Positions 1 to 9,160 of a stretch of DNA of 64,000 nt are shown here, one piece after another. How positions within the stretch are numbered: position 1 is the first letter of the stretch; each line of letters opens with the position of its first letter. The DNA lies in assembly GCF_004353825.1 (NCBI RefSeq), contig NZ_SMNA01000001.1:554251-618250 (forward strand), given 5' to 3'. The notes under the pieces are model-generated. The model worked only from the letters and a program-made list of their open reading frames with translations, made no database searches and was not told the origin of the DNA. A program made the position numbers and the translations under genes. This DNA comes from Occultella glacieicola (lineage in GTDB: Bacteria > Actinomycetota > Actinomycetes > Actinomycetales > Beutenbergiaceae).

Positions 1-42
1 GGAGCCCCGATCGACCTTCACGGGGAGGGTGGCAACGGACAT
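1..42 (-). CDS. Possible 5' end of a divergent gene (partial)
   Basis: An ATG at 42-40 on the minus strand opens a frame that runs off the left edge and would begin MSVATLPVKVDRGS. Only 14 codons are visible and the upstream Shine-Dalgarno match is weak. It would be divergent from the GAF regulator. No function can be inferred. Confidence 0.3.
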   Translation of the reverse strand, partial: MSVATLPVKVDRGS

Positions 43-153
43 CGCGGGCTTTCTCGAGACGGGAGGCGGTGCGGGCACAGGGACCGTCATCCTACGGGCC
101 GCCGGTTACGCTGGGCCGATCGGGTGAGGGTGCCCGGGCAGGGAAGTGGACTC

Positions 154-1419
154 GTGGATCGAAGCGCGTGGGCCGCATGGCCGAGCGGCTCCGACCCGCG
201 CACGCTCGAGCGGGATCTGCACCTGGCTCGGGAGGTGTTCCTGACCACGGGAGCCCCGACCCCGGGCGTGCGTCGGCTCGTTCTGGAGTCCTGGCGTCGG
301 TCCCTGGAGTCCGGCGTCGACCCGGAACGGTCGGTCCCGCGCTCGGACATCGCGGCGGCGGACCTGGCCGGTTATCGGCGTGAGCACCGGCTCTCCCTTG
401 CGATACCGGTGATCCGCCGGCTATTGCTGGACGGACTCGGCTCCGACGGGATGGTCGTCGCCCTCGGGGACACCCGGGGACGGTTGCTCTGGATCGAGGG
501 CGACCGGGTGGCGAGGGCGGCCCTGGAGGGGATCGGCTTCGCCGAGGGCTCGAACTGGGCTGAGAACGCGACTGGGACGAGCGCACCGGGGATCGCCCTG
601 GCCCTGGACCACGAGGTGCAGGTGTTCGGGGCCGAGCACTTCGCCGCACCGATCCAGCCGTGGAGCTGTACCGCCGCGCCGGTGCATGACCCGCTCACCG
701 GGCGCACTCTCGGCCTGCTGGACATCACCGGCGGCCCCTCCGTGGCAGCGCCGCACATGTTGGCGCTGATCCGCGCCACGGTCGCCGCGATCGAGGCAGA
801 ACTGTGGGCGGCACCGCTGCCGGCGGCGCAGGCCCGCGAGGCGGATCTGCGGGTGCTCGGGCGACGCCGGGCCGGCCTGCGCCGCGGGCACGAGTGGACG
901 GACCTGTCCGCCCGGCACGGCGAGATCCTGCTCGTGCTCAGCGAGACCCCGGAGCCGCTCGGGGCCGCGGAGCTCGCTGCCGCCGTGTACCTCGAGGACA
1001 CCGCCGAGGTCACCGTGCGCGCCGAGATCTCGCGGCTCCGCCGGGGGATGCCCGGACTCCTGGGCGACGGCGGCCCGTACCGACTGCGCACGTCGGTGCG
1101 TTCCGACGTGGCACAGGTCCGTGACGCGGTCCGCGCCGGGGACCTGACCGCGGCGCTGGCCGCCTACGGCGGACCCGTGCTGCCCGCGTCGGTGGCCCCG
1201 GCCGTGGAGGACCTGCGCGCGGACCTCACGAACGAGATCCGCGCCGCGGTCCTCGCGAGCGCGGACCTGGCTGCCCTGGACCACTGGACCTCGGACCCGT
1301 TCGGGCGCGACGACTGGGAAGCCTGGGCGCGTCTGCGGGACCTCGCGCCGACCGGCAGCGCCACCCGCCTGCGTGCGGACCTGCGCCTGGCAACTCTCGA
1401 CCTCGAGTACGGTCCCTGA
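154..1419 (+). CDS. GAF domain-containing transcriptional regulator
   Basis: Likely activator of the downstream aldehyde dehydrogenase operon. The N-terminus ([11 protein letters not shown]) and the GAF-type sensor region that follows (about residues 60-190) resemble the front half of AcoR-type regulators. There is no sigma-54 AAA domain; the C-terminal half ends in a winged-helix-like stretch (EISRLRRG...YRLRT) as in actinobacterial GAF regulators next to aldehyde dehydrogenases. The start is uncertain: GTG codons at 124, 130 and 154 are all in frame, and 154 (VDRSAWAAW) is chosen because a GGGAAG lies 7 nt upstream. A -10-like TACGCT at 107-112 would fit the 124 start instead. The gene is followed by a 217-nt intergenic region with an inverted repeat. 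Confidence 0.8.
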   Translation: MDRSAWAAWPSGSDPRTLERDLHLAREVFLTTGAPTPGVRRLVLESWRRSLESGVDPERSVPRSDIAAADLAGYRREHRLSLAIPVIRRLLLDGLGSDGMVVALGDTRGRLLWIEGDRVARAALEGIGFAEGSNWAENATGTSAPGIALALDHEVQVFGAEHFAAPIQPWSCTAAPVHDPLTGRTLGLLDITGGPSVAAPHMLALIRATVAAIEAELWAAPLPAAQAREADLRVLGRRRAGLRRGHEWTDLSARHGEILLVLSETPEPLGAAELAAAVYLEDTAEVTVRAEISRLRRGMPGLLGDGGPYRLRTSVRSDVAQVRDAVRAGDLTAALAAYGGPVLPASVAPAVEDLRADLTNEIRAAVLASADLAALDHWTSDPFGRDDWEAWARLRDLAPTGSATRLRADLRLATLDLEYGP

Positions 1420-1543
1420 CCCACCCGGGCGGGTGCGGCCGGCGCCCCTCCCACCCAGCATCACCCGTTGCGGTGTGGTTCCGAGGTACCCGGTGCGTCG
1501 GAATCGCACCATTGACGATGAGCGGCGCAGCACGAGGGCAGCC

Positions 1544-1566
1544 GGGTTGCAACGTGGATGCAACCC
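1544..1566. promoter_or_regulatory. Inverted-repeat operator candidate upstream of aldehyde dehydrogenase
   Basis: A perfect 8-7-8 inverted repeat, GGGTTGCA-N7-TGCAACCC, lies 71 nt upstream of the aldehyde dehydrogenase GTG. Its position in the only intergenic gap of this three-gene unit makes it a plausible binding site for the GAF regulator encoded just upstream. Binding itself is inference. Confidence 0.55.
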
Positions 1567-1636
1567 CCGGATTCGTAACGTGGCTCACACGACCACCCGA
1601 TGGCGGGTGGCGACCAGAACGCAAGGAGGCGCAGGG

Positions 1637-3163
1637 GTGACCATCTACAGCGCACCCGGTCGAGAGGGCAGCCTGATGAGCTACCGCGACCGCTACGACC
1701 ACTGGATCGGTGGCGAGTACGTGCCGCCCACCGGGGGCGAATACTTCGAGAACGTCACACCGGTGACCGGGCAACCGTTCACGCAGGTGGCCCGCGGCAG
1801 CGCCGAGGACATCGAGAGGGCCCTCGACGCCGCCCACGCGGCGGCCAGGACCTGGAACAGGACGACCGCCGCCGAGCGCGCCGGGGTGCTGAACGCGATC
1901 GCGGACCGGATGGAGGAGAACCTCGAGAAGATCGCCGTCGCCGAGAGCTGGGAGAACGGCAAGCCGGTCCGGGAGACCCTGGCCGCGGACATCCCGCTCG
2001 CGATCGACCACTTCCGCTACTTCGCGGCGGCCATCCGGGCGCAGGAGGAGCACGCCACCCAGATCGACAACGACACGGTCGCGTACCACTTCAAGGAGCC
2101 CCTGGGCGTGGTCGGCCAGATCATCCCGTGGAACTTCCCGATCCTGATGGCCGTGTGGAAGCTCGCCCCGGCGCTCGCGGCCGGGAACGCCGTGGTGCTC
2201 AAGCCGGCCGAGCAGACCCCGACCTCGATCCTGTACCTGATCGAACTGCTCGGCGACATCCTGCCGAAGGGCGTCGTCAACGTCGTGAACGGGTTCGGCG
2301 CGGAGGCCGGCAAGCCGCTCGCGTCCAACCCGCGGATCGCGAAGATCGCGTTCACCGGCGAGACCACCACCGGCCGGCTGATCATGCAGTACGCCAGCCA
2401 GAACCTGATCCCGGTCACCCTCGAGCTCGGCGGCAAGAGCCCGAACGTGTTCTTCGAGGACGTGGCCGCCCGGACCGACGACCCCTACTACGACAAGGCG
2501 CTCGAGGGCTTCACGCTGTTCGCGCTGAACCAGGGCGAGGTCTGCACCTGCCCGTCCCGAGCGCTGATCCAGGACTCCATCTACGACTCCTTCCTCGGCG
2601 ACGCCATCGCACGCACCGAGGCGATCGTCGCCGGCAACCCCCTGGACACCACCACGATGATCGGGGCGCAGGCCTCCAACGACCAGCTCGAGAAGATCCT
2701 CTCCTACATCGACATCGGCAAGGCGGAGGGCGCGAAGCTGCTCACCGGCGGCGGCCGCGCTGACCTCGGCGGCGACCTCAGCGGTGGCTTCTACGTGCAG
2801 CCGACGATCTTCGAGGGCAAGAACTCGATGCGGATCTTCCAGGAGGAGATCTTCGGCCCGGTGGTGTCGGTGACCTCGTTCGCCGACTACGACGACGCGA
2901 TCGCGACAGCGAACGACACCCTGTACGGCCTCGGCGCCGGCGTCTGGAGCCGCAACGGCAACGTCGCCTACCGGGCCGGCCGGGATATCCAGGCCGGCCG
3001 GGTCTGGACGAACAACTACCACGCCTACCCCGCGGGGGCCGCGTTCGGTGGCTACAAGAACTCGGGCATCGGGCGGGAGAACCACCAGATGATGCTCGAC
3101 CACTACCAGCAGACGAAGAACCTGCTGGTGTCCTACAGCGAGAACAAGCTCGGATTCTTCTGA
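1637..3163 (+). CDS. NAD-dependent aldehyde dehydrogenase (acetaldehyde-type)
   Basis: Oxidises aldehydes, probably acetaldehyde, to the carboxylate with NAD. The product is 508 aa, the usual length. The nucleophile is Cys303 in GEVCTCP, the general base Glu263 in [11 protein letters not shown], and the cofactor region has IIPWNFP. The GTG start at 1637 is chosen over an in-frame ATG at 1676 because AAGGAGG (1623-1629) sits 7 nt upstream and the N-terminus [12 protein letters not shown] matches the form typical of the ExaC/acetaldehyde dehydrogenase group. It lies between a GAF regulator and a DUF779 gene, an arrangement common for this enzyme in actinobacteria. The second Cys two residues after the nucleophile is normal for this subgroup. 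Confidence 0.95.
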   Translation: MTIYSAPGREGSLMSYRDRYDHWIGGEYVPPTGGEYFENVTPVTGQPFTQVARGSAEDIERALDAAHAAARTWNRTTAAERAGVLNAIADRMEENLEKIAVAESWENGKPVRETLAADIPLAIDHFRYFAAAIRAQEEHATQIDNDTVAYHFKEPLGVVGQIIPWNFPILMAVWKLAPALAAGNAVVLKPAEQTPTSILYLIELLGDILPKGVVNVVNGFGAEAGKPLASNPRIAKIAFTGETTTGRLIMQYASQNLIPVTLELGGKSPNVFFEDVAARTDDPYYDKALEGFTLFALNQGEVCTCPSRALIQDSIYDSFLGDAIARTEAIVAGNPLDTTTMIGAQASNDQLEKILSYIDIGKAEGAKLLTGGGRADLGGDLSGGFYVQPTIFEGKNSMRIFQEEIFGPVVSVTSFADYDDAIATANDTLYGLGAGVWSRNGNVAYRAGRDIQAGRVWTNNYHAYPAGAAFGGYKNSGIGRENHQMMLDHYQQTKNLLVSYSENKLGFF

Positions 3164-3246
3164 GTCGACCCGCTGCGCCCCACGTCCGGGCACCGGGGTC
3201 CCGTCCCTCGGTGCCCGGGCGGCACGCACGTCGAGAGGAGAGGTCG

Positions 3247-3657
3247 ATGTCCCGGACGATCGAGCCCGCCGAACGGGTGGCGCTGACCCCGGCAGCCGCC
3301 GAGTTGCTCACCTCCCTGCGCCGCCGCCACGGCGAACTGATGTTCCACCAGTCCGGAGGTTGCTGCGACGGGTCCTCCCCGATGTGCTTCGCCGACGGCG
3401 AGTTCATCACCTCCGACGCCGACGTGCACCTGGGTGACCTGGCCGTGAGCGCGGCGGACGGCGACTTCACGGTGCCGGTGTGGATGAGCCGGTTCCAGTT
3501 CGACTACTGGCAGCACACCCACCTGACCATCGACGTGGTCCCCGGGCGCGGCGCCGGGTTCTCCCTCGAGGCGCCCGAGGGCGTGCGGTTCCTGATCCGG
3601 TCCCGGCTGCTCAGCGATGACGAGCTGGAGCGGCTCGAGGCCGCCACGACGAACTGA
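3247..3657 (+). CDS. DUF779 domain-containing protein
   Basis: A 136-aa protein with the DUF779 signature FHQSGGCCDGSSPMC around residues 33-47, a Cys-rich segment that may bind metal. Its function is not established; the family commonly sits beside acetaldehyde/alcohol dehydrogenases, as here. The ATG at 3247 follows a GAGGAGAGG purine run, and an earlier in-frame start at 3211 has no better ribosome site. It is 83 nt downstream of the dehydrogenase and probably cotranscribed. Confidence 0.88.
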   Translation: MSRTIEPAERVALTPAAAELLTSLRRRHGELMFHQSGGCCDGSSPMCFADGEFITSDADVHLGDLAVSAADGDFTVPVWMSRFQFDYWQHTHLTIDVVPGRGAGFSLEAPEGVRFLIRSRLLSDDELERLEAATTN

Positions 3658-3667
3658 GCGTGGTTGC

Positions 3668-4078
3668 CTACTCCTGGCCGCGCGCTTCCGCGACGGCCCG
3701 CTCCACGAGCGTGCGCAGGACCTCGACGTCCACGTCCGCCAGCCGCTTGACGTACAGGCAGCCCTTCCCGGTGCTGTGCGGGCCGAGCTCGGCGAGCAGG
3801 TCCGTCGAGTTCACGGCCCCGTCCAGGTAGAGGGTGCTGGCCGCCTTGCGCGGGGAGAATCCGATCTCGAACCAGTCGATCTCCCGCCCGCTCTCGTAGA
3901 CCAGGTGCCGGTCCCCGAAACCGACGATGCTCGGTCCCCAGAGCACCGGCTCGGCGCCGCTCGCCGAGCGCATGAGCCCGACGAGTCGCTCGGCGTCGGC
4001 ACGCCGGACCTGATCGGGGATCGAGGCGATGAAGGCGTGCACGTCCCCCGCACCAGGGCGGGTCTTCAACTCGGCCAT
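3668..4078 (-). CDS. DUF1801 domain-containing protein
   Basis: A 136-aa protein beginning MAELKTRPGAGDVHAFIASI and carrying the DUF1801 fold pattern: WGPSIVGFGDRHLVYESGRE in the middle and GKGCLYVKRLADVDVEVLRTLV near the end. The family has an SRPBCC/YdhG-like small fold with no assigned reaction. The ATG at 4078 is chosen because the family begins at this point. The gene converges on the DUF779 gene with a 10-nt gap. Confidence 0.8.
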   Translation of the reverse strand: MAELKTRPGAGDVHAFIASIPDQVRRADAERLVGLMRSASGAEPVLWGPSIVGFGDRHLVYESGREIDWFEIGFSPRKAASTLYLDGAVNSTDLLAELGPHSTGKGCLYVKRLADVDVEVLRTLVERAVAEARGQE

Positions 4079-4178
4079 GCCGCAGATCCTGCCACCGGGC
4101 GCCGACATCCGCGCGGGCTTGGTGGACAAGCAGGGCGGCCGGGCCCGTGGCGGGGCCGACCGTCCTGAGGAACCGCGG

Positions 4179-4358
4179 TCAGGCGTTCTCGTCGCCGACC
4201 TTGCCGTCCGCGAAGTCGCGCCCCTGCTGCACCTTGTCCGCGTACTTGCCACCGGTCTTGTCGTTGGCGAAGTCCGCGGCCCGGTCGAGGGCACTGTCCG
4301 TCCGTTCCTCGTTGCCGAGCAACTCGCCGGCCTTCTTCTTCAACTCGTCGAAACCCAT
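4179..4358 (-). CDS. Small antitoxin-like protein (Rv0909/MT0933 family)
   Basis: A 59-aa hydrophilic, helix-forming protein starting MGFDELKKKAGELLG and containing DFANDKTGGKYADKV, the hallmark of the MT0933-type antitoxin family, which also resembles CsbD-like stress proteins. The second ATG (4358) is used because GGAGG lies 7 nt upstream; the first ATG (4364) overlaps that site. No toxin gene is adjacent, so a stand-alone role is as likely as an antitoxin role. Confidence 0.7.
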   Translation of the reverse strand: MGFDELKKKAGELLGNEERTDSALDRAADFANDKTGGKYADKVQQGRDFADGKVGDENA

Positions 4359-4509
4359 CTGCATCCCTCCCGAACCCGAGCCGGGCGAGTGCCCGGTCAG
4401 GGCTGAGTCTCGACCAGGGCGGCTCGATCCGCACCCCGGATCGAGGCTCAGGCTCGTGGTCGCCGGGTCCGGCGGACGGGACGACGTCGGTGTCCAGAGG
4501 CCACGGCAC

Positions 4510-5724
4510 TCACCTCCCCGCGAGTACCAGCCGGCTGGCCGAGCCGGAACCCGGGTCCGCCACGGCGGTCAGGGCGAGGGCGGTCCCGGCGATGCCCGAG
4601 AGCAGCCCGGGGCCGTCGTGGTCGCCCTGGTCGGGCGCGGCGGCTGGGCTGGCACAGCGGGCCGCGAGGGCCTCATGCGCCAGGCCGACGGCGGCGCTGC
4701 GGTGGTCGGCGGAGTCCAGTTGGGTGGCGGTCGAGGCGAGCAGGTCCCAGGTTCCCGCGGCACCGTGGCCGAGGCTCAGGTCGGTGGTGGCGCGTGCGGC
4801 CCCGGTGGCCGAGCGTACGGCGGCATGCACGTCGGCGAGCAGGTTGTTCCTGGGGGTCGCCAGGGCCAGACCCTGATCGCGCAGGGCGAGCAGGCGCAGC
4901 CTGGTGAGCCCGATGCCGATGGGGCCGGTCCACGGGTCGTCGGAGGGTCGGCCATCGAGTGGCGCCGAGGCGATGCCGGGTCCCGCCCCGGGGGTGGCCC
5001 AGGTGTCGGTTTCGGGCACGAACCAGGCCGACTCCCAACGCAGTCCGCCGTCGATGAGGGGGACCAGGTCCGTCGCGAGCACCGGATAGCGGGCGGCCGC
5101 CTCGGCCAGGGCGAGGATGACGCCCGAGGTTCCGTGGACGAGCCCGGTCCGGGCGCGACCGTCGGTGCCGGGCCAACACACGGTCCCGGATGGCAGGCGC
5201 CGGGCGCCGGCGCGCAGGCGCCGGGTGGCGGCCGAGACGGCGGTGGCGGGAGCGTCACAGACGAGCAACCCGAGCAGGTGACCGGCCGTGCCGGAGGCGA
5301 GATCGTGCCGCCCCGGCGCGGTCCGCACGGCGCCCGCGGCACGGCGGGCCCGCTGCCGCAGCTCGGGGGAGTCGGCAGCCGTGCCGACCCGGTGGGCGGC
5401 GCAGGCAACACCGGCCAGCCCGGTGAGCAGGCCCGGGGCGCCGTCCCGGATGGCACCTTCCAGGGCTCGGGTCGAGGCATCCACCGCGAGGTCGAGCAGG
5501 TCGGACCGGTCGAGCGTGCGGCCCAGCTCGGCCAGGGCCCAGGCGGTCCCGGCGTCGCCGTCGTCGACGGCGTGGGGTGAGGCGCCGCGGACGGTCCGGC
5601 CCCGTGGCGAGGACCGGTGCCAGGTGGGTCCGGAGCCGCCGCGCACCACACCGGCGTGCAGTTCGTCGGCGAGACCCCGCGCGTACGCCAGGAGGTCCGG
5701 TTCGTCGAGCGCGGTCACAGCCAT
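4510..5724 (-). CDS. LanC-like protein with degenerate zinc site
   Basis: A 404-aa alpha-toroid protein with the repeated Gly motifs of lanthionine synthetase C domains: GTAWALAELG (59-68), GLLTGLAG (98-105), SGTAGHLLGLL (144-154), TGLVHGTSGVILAL (193-206), PIGIGLTRL (268-276) and GLLSGIAGTALAL (373-385). In active LanC/LanM cyclases zinc is held by Cys in W-C-x-G and Cys-His in C-H-G. Here the first site reads DPWTGP and the second LGHG, so both cysteines are missing while His320 remains. Zinc-dependent cyclisation by the standard mechanism is therefore unlikely. The gene overlaps the HopA1-like gene by 10 nt (ATG at 5724), which implies coupled translation. Confidence 0.75.
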   Translation of the reverse strand: MAVTALDEPDLLAYARGLADELHAGVVRGGSGPTWHRSSPRGRTVRGASPHAVDDGDAGTAWALAELGRTLDRSDLLDLAVDASTRALEGAIRDGAPGLLTGLAGVACAAHRVGTAADSPELRQRARRAAGAVRTAPGRHDLASGTAGHLLGLLVCDAPATAVSAATRRLRAGARRLPSGTVCWPGTDGRARTGLVHGTSGVILALAEAAARYPVLATDLVPLIDGGLRWESAWFVPETDTWATPGAGPGIASAPLDGRPSDDPWTGPIGIGLTRLRLLALRDQGLALATPRNNLLADVHAAVRSATGAARATTDLSLGHGAAGTWDLLASTATQLDSADHRSAAVGLAHEALAARCASPAAAPDQGDHDGPGLLSGIAGTALALTAVADPGSGSASRLVLAGR

Positions 5725-6647
5725 GGTTCGTCCCAATCTGCGCTGTCGCGGACCCGGTGTGGCCGGCGGAGGTCGATGCCCTCCCGGGCGAACGCGGTAC
5801 GGGTCCGACGGATGAGTTCGGGGGTCGCCGGGAACGGGTCCTCCAGCAGCGTCCGAGCCAGGAGATGGCACCGGAGCTCACCGAACGTGGGCCCCGTGGC
5901 CGCGGACTGACCGACACCGACCCCTGGTCCGAGCCGCAGGGTCAGTGCCGGGGTGGCCGGCCGCAGCAGTGGCGCCAGGGCCTCCACGAGGTCACCGATC
6001 AGGCGGGTGCCGCGCATGAACGCCCCGACCGGGACCGTCAGGTGGGTGGCGTCCGGGCGCCCCGACGCCTCCCGGTCGGCCGGGGTCTCCAGGGCCCACG
6101 GTTCGTCCCAGGCCCCGATGCGGGCGGTGACGGCCCGCACCAGGTCGGGCAGGGTGTCCGCGGGAGCGTTCAGGTGGATCCGGAGCAGGTTCGTGCCCGA
6201 GCCCTGCAGGCGCGGCCCCCAGCCGGACCCCCAGGTGCGCCAGCGGTCGCCGACGGTCCGCGCCGCCAGTTCCCGCACCTCGACGGCATCGGTGGTCTCG
6301 ACCTCGCGGCCGCCGGATTTGCCGAGGATGTTGGCGGCGACCGTGCTCCGGGGACGACCGGCGTCGGCCGGCTGCCACGCGTAGCCACCGGCCGCGGTGC
6401 GCCACCCGACCGAGGGACGCCACCGGTCGAATCCTGCGTGGGCGACGCGCAACAGCCCGGCCAGCGGGGGTTCGGCGGGGTCGGCGGCAGGCACCGGAGC
6501 GGCCGGCGCGTACCAGTCCCGCAGCAGGTGCTCGGTGAGCTCCGCGACGCCATGCACCCGGCCGAGGATGAGCATGCGCCGGACCATCGTGATGGCAGCC
6601 CCGAGCTCGTCGACGGCCGTGGTCGGTTCCACCATGGTGGTGCGCAT
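5715..6647 (-). CDS. T3SS effector HopA1 family protein
   Basis: A 310-aa protein with the C-terminal HopA1-family pattern: LRIHLNAPADTLPDLVRAV in the middle, then LRLGPGVGVGQSA and FGELRCHLLARTLL near residues 240-275. In RiPP pathways such as the thioamitides and class V lanthipeptides, HopA1-like proteins pair with a kinase-like protein in Ser/Thr dehydration; that knowledge is from the family, and no kinase is seen here. GGGAG lies 6 nt before the ATG at 6647. It is the first gene of a two-gene unit with the LanC-like gene and is divergent from the S8 protease operon. Confidence 0.75.
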   Translation of the reverse strand: MRTTMVEPTTAVDELGAAITMVRRMLILGRVHGVAELTEHLLRDWYAPAAPVPAADPAEPPLAGLLRVAHAGFDRWRPSVGWRTAAGGYAWQPADAGRPRSTVAANILGKSGGREVETTDAVEVRELAARTVGDRWRTWGSGWGPRLQGSGTNLLRIHLNAPADTLPDLVRAVTARIGAWDEPWALETPADREASGRPDATHLTVPVGAFMRGTRLIGDLVEALAPLLRPATPALTLRLGPGVGVGQSAATGPTFGELRCHLLARTLLEDPFPATPELIRRTRTAFAREGIDLRRPHRVRDSADWDEPWL

Positions 6648-6711
6648 CGGGGGCTCCCATCACGGCCCCGGAGTGGGGCCGGCACCTGGAGATGAGCGGC
6701 CGCGACGGTTC

Positions 6712-6756
6712 CTGATACGTCGCGGCCGGCATCCGCCTCCGAACCGCGTGTATCAG
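6712..6756. promoter_or_regulatory. Paired GTATCAG sites in divergent intergenic region
   Basis: CTGATAC (6712-6718) and GTATCAG (6750-6756) form a widely spaced inverted pair in the 255-nt gap between the HopA1-like gene and the S8 protease gene. The same GTATCAG therefore faces each transcription unit, as expected for twin promoter elements or an operator pair. I see nothing else of note in this gap. Confidence 0.4.
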
Positions 6757-6902
6757 ACCCGACCGGAGCGCCTCCTCGTCAGCAGGTCCGGACCCGCACC
6801 GACCCTGGTCGGGCGCGAAGCGCCGCACTAGGCTCGAATCGCGCACGTCCCCGGAACGCATACCCGTCGCAGTACCCGTCGAGACAACAGGAGAACAAGG
6901 AC

Positions 6903-8552
6903 GTGAGTCAGAACATCCCAGGCGAGGCCGGTGTCCCCCTGGTGTCCGAACCCCCGATCGGTCTGCCGAACGCGTCCTGGGAGCGCTACCGGGCCCGCGT
7001 CCTGGATCCCTCCACCGCGGTCCAGCGAGCGGGTGAGGCGGCCCTGCACCCGACCGTCTACTCGGTGGACTCGGTCCTGATCCGCGGTGCCGCCGTCGAG
7101 GGCGCCCTGAAGGCCCTCGGCAACGTCGCCCGGGAACTCGGCCTCGGCCTGGTCACCGACGACGAGGCGAGAGCCGAACGTGAGTACCTCGGCCGACCCG
7201 AGTTCGGGCCCGAGGTGCGCGGCCTGATCGAGGAGAACTGGGTGGAGAGCGCCCGGGTGGTCCGACTGGACCCCGCCGCCCCTGCCGAGCCCGTGGACGC
7301 GTGGCGCCTGGTGCAGGCCTACCGGGCCGCGACCGGGCGCGCCGACGAGGTGGCTCTCGACCACCTCGTGTTCTCCGCGACGGACATCGGCGGCACGCCC
7401 TACACGATCCCGCACGTCGCCGGTGGTGCGCCGCACGACATCTCCTCCAGCGGCGGCGGCACCCCGTACACGATCCCGCACAGCAACAACGGGCTCTCGA
7501 CCTACGCCATGCCCGGTTCCGGCGGTCGCCAGCCGGTGGCCTGGCTCGGTCCCGAGCCTGCTCCACGCAACGACCCGACGGTGCACCGGCCCGTCGTGGC
7601 CGTGCTCGACACCGGGGTCGGCGAGCACCCCTGGCTCGGCTCGGACGTCGTCATCCGTGACCCCGAGGTCCTCGGCCTGCCCCTCGGCCTCCCGCGGCTC
7701 GTGCCGGACACCGAGGAGACCGGCACCGCGAACCCGCTCGTCGGCGGGCTCGAGGCCGACGCCGGTCACGGCACGTTCATCGCGGGGCTGATCCGCCAGC
7801 AGTCCGCGGACGCCCGGATCCTCTCGGTCCGGGTGTTCCGGGGCGACGGCGTGGTGGCCGAGTCCCAGCTGGTGCGCTCGCTGCGCCGGCTGGTGCTGTG
7901 GCAGGTGGTCGCGATGGCGTCCGGCGACCCGGACATGCCGCCCGTCGACGTGGTGTCCCTGTCGCTCGGGTACTACCACGAGCAGCCGGCGGACCTCGCC
8001 TTCGACCCACTCCTGTGGTTGCCGCTGAAGGCGCTCGGAGCCCTCGGCGTGACCGTCGTGGCGGCTTCGGGCAACGACGCCACCACGCGGGAGATGTTCC
8101 CCGCGGCGTTCGCCGACTACCCGGGGGGCCCCGCGCGGACCGCGCCGGACGCGTTGGCGCTGCAGGCCGTCGGCGCCCTGAACCCGAACCGCACCACGGT
8201 GGCCCTCTTCTCGAACGAGGGACCGTGGGTGCGGCACCGCCGGGTCGGTGCCGGCCTGGTCAGCACGTTCCCGACCACGATCAACACGTCGCTGAACCCG
8301 GTCGCGTCGCTGGCCCACGAGGGCAGGACCCGGGCCACCATCGACCCCGACGACTTCGCGTCCGGGTTCGCCACCTGGAGCGGCACGTCCTTCGCCGCCC
8401 CGGTGTTCGCCGGTGAGGTCGCGGCCGCCCTGGCCGAGCTGTACGCGGGCGGCGCCGACTCGGCGAAGGCGGCCGACGCCGTCGAGCGGGGTCGTAAGGC
8501 GCTCGCGAACCTGCCCGGCGCGAGCGCCACGGACGGCGGTGCTTCGCGATGA
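6903..8552 (+). CDS. S8 family (subtilisin-like) serine peptidase, cytosolic
   Basis: A 549-aa protease with the triad Asp236 (VLDTGVG), His289 (GHGTFIAG) and Ser496 (SGTSFAAP); the oxyanion Asn is probably Asn391 (ASGND). No signal peptide or membrane segment is visible, so it should act inside the cell. Residues 1-160 form an unrecognised N-terminal domain. Residues 163-206 are two 22-residue repeats, each beginning GGTPYTIPH, just before the catalytic domain. The GTG start at 6903 has AGGAG 9 nt upstream. It heads an operon: its stop overlaps the sigma-factor start. It is probably a regulated protease of a signalling or conflict system, which is inference. Confidence 0.9.
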   Translation: MSQNIPGEAGVPLVSEPPIGLPNASWERYRARVLDPSTAVQRAGEAALHPTVYSVDSVLIRGAAVEGALKALGNVARELGLGLVTDDEARAEREYLGRPEFGPEVRGLIEENWVESARVVRLDPAAPAEPVDAWRLVQAYRAATGRADEVALDHLVFSATDIGGTPYTIPHVAGGAPHDISSSGGGTPYTIPHSNNGLSTYAMPGSGGRQPVAWLGPEPAPRNDPTVHRPVVAVLDTGVGEHPWLGSDVVIRDPEVLGLPLGLPRLVPDTEETGTANPLVGGLEADAGHGTFIAGLIRQQSADARILSVRVFRGDGVVAESQLVRSLRRLVLWQVVAMASGDPDMPPVDVVSLSLGYYHEQPADLAFDPLLWLPLKALGALGVTVVAASGNDATTREMFPAAFADYPGGPARTAPDALALQAVGALNPNRTTVALFSNEGPWVRHRRVGAGLVSTFPTTINTSLNPVASLAHEGRTRATIDPDDFASGFATWSGTSFAAPVFAGEVAAALAELYAGGADSAKAADAVERGRKALANLPGASATDGGASR

Positions 8553-9160
8553 TCGAGGCCAGCCCGGGCGAGACCCTCGTGGTCCGAGCCAGCGCGGCGT
8601 TCGAGCGGTTCCGTGGCGGTGACCGCGCCGCGTTCGACGACCTGGTCGGCATGCTCACCCCGTTGCTGTGGCACACCTCGCGTGGGCAGGGCCTGGACCG
8701 CACCGAGGCAGAGGACGTGCTGCAGACGGTCTGGCTGAGCCTGGTCCGCAGCGCGGCGTCGGTGCGGGATCCGCGCACGGTCGTGAAGTGGCTGTTGGTG
8801 ACCACCAAGCGGGAGTCGTGGCGGGTCTCCCGAGCGCGCGGCAACGAGCTGGCGCACACCTCGACGCCACGGGCGGACGCCGAGACGGACGAGCTCGACC
8901 GGGTCGCGGTGCCGGCCGAGGACCTGCCCGAGCATGTCGCCGTCCGCAACGAACGCGACCTGCGGCTGTGGCACCACGTCCGGGAGCTCTCCGACCGATG
9001 CCGTGAGCTCCTGCGCGTGATCGCCTTCGCCGACCGGCCCGACTACGCCGCGATCGCCGAGGCGCTGGGCATGCCGGTCGGCAGTATCGGACCGACACGT
9101 GGCCGGTGCCTGGCCCGGCTGCGTGCGAAGCTCTCGACCGACCCGGGGTGGGTGTCATGA
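8549..9160 (+). CDS. RNA polymerase sigma factor, sigma-70 (ECF-like) family
   Basis: A 203-aa sigma factor. Region 2 is visible at about residues 19-80 (FERFRGGDRAAFDDLVGML, AEDVLQTVWLSLVR) and region 4 at about 140-190 (LSDRCRELLRVIAF, DYAAIAEALGMPVGSIGPTRGRCLARL). It should direct RNA polymerase to a dedicated regulon. Its ATG overlaps the protease stop (ATGA) and its stop overlaps the next ATG, so translation is coupled. No zinc anti-sigma gene is next to it, unlike most ECF loci. Confidence 0.88.
   Translation: MIEASPGETLVVRASAAFERFRGGDRAAFDDLVGMLTPLLWHTSRGQGLDRTEAEDVLQTVWLSLVRSAASVRDPRTVVKWLLVTTKRESWRVSRARGNELAHTSTPRADAETDELDRVAVPAEDLPEHVAVRNERDLRLWHHVRELSDRCRELLRVIAFADRPDYAAIAEALGMPVGSIGPTRGRCLARLRAKLSTDPGWVS

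Noticed and set aside
6648..6902. A small RiPP precursor peptide gene between the HopA1-like and S8 genes
   Set aside because: Short frames exist on both strands but none has a good ribosome site plus a Ser/Thr/Cys-rich core; the repeats inside the protease are the better candidate.
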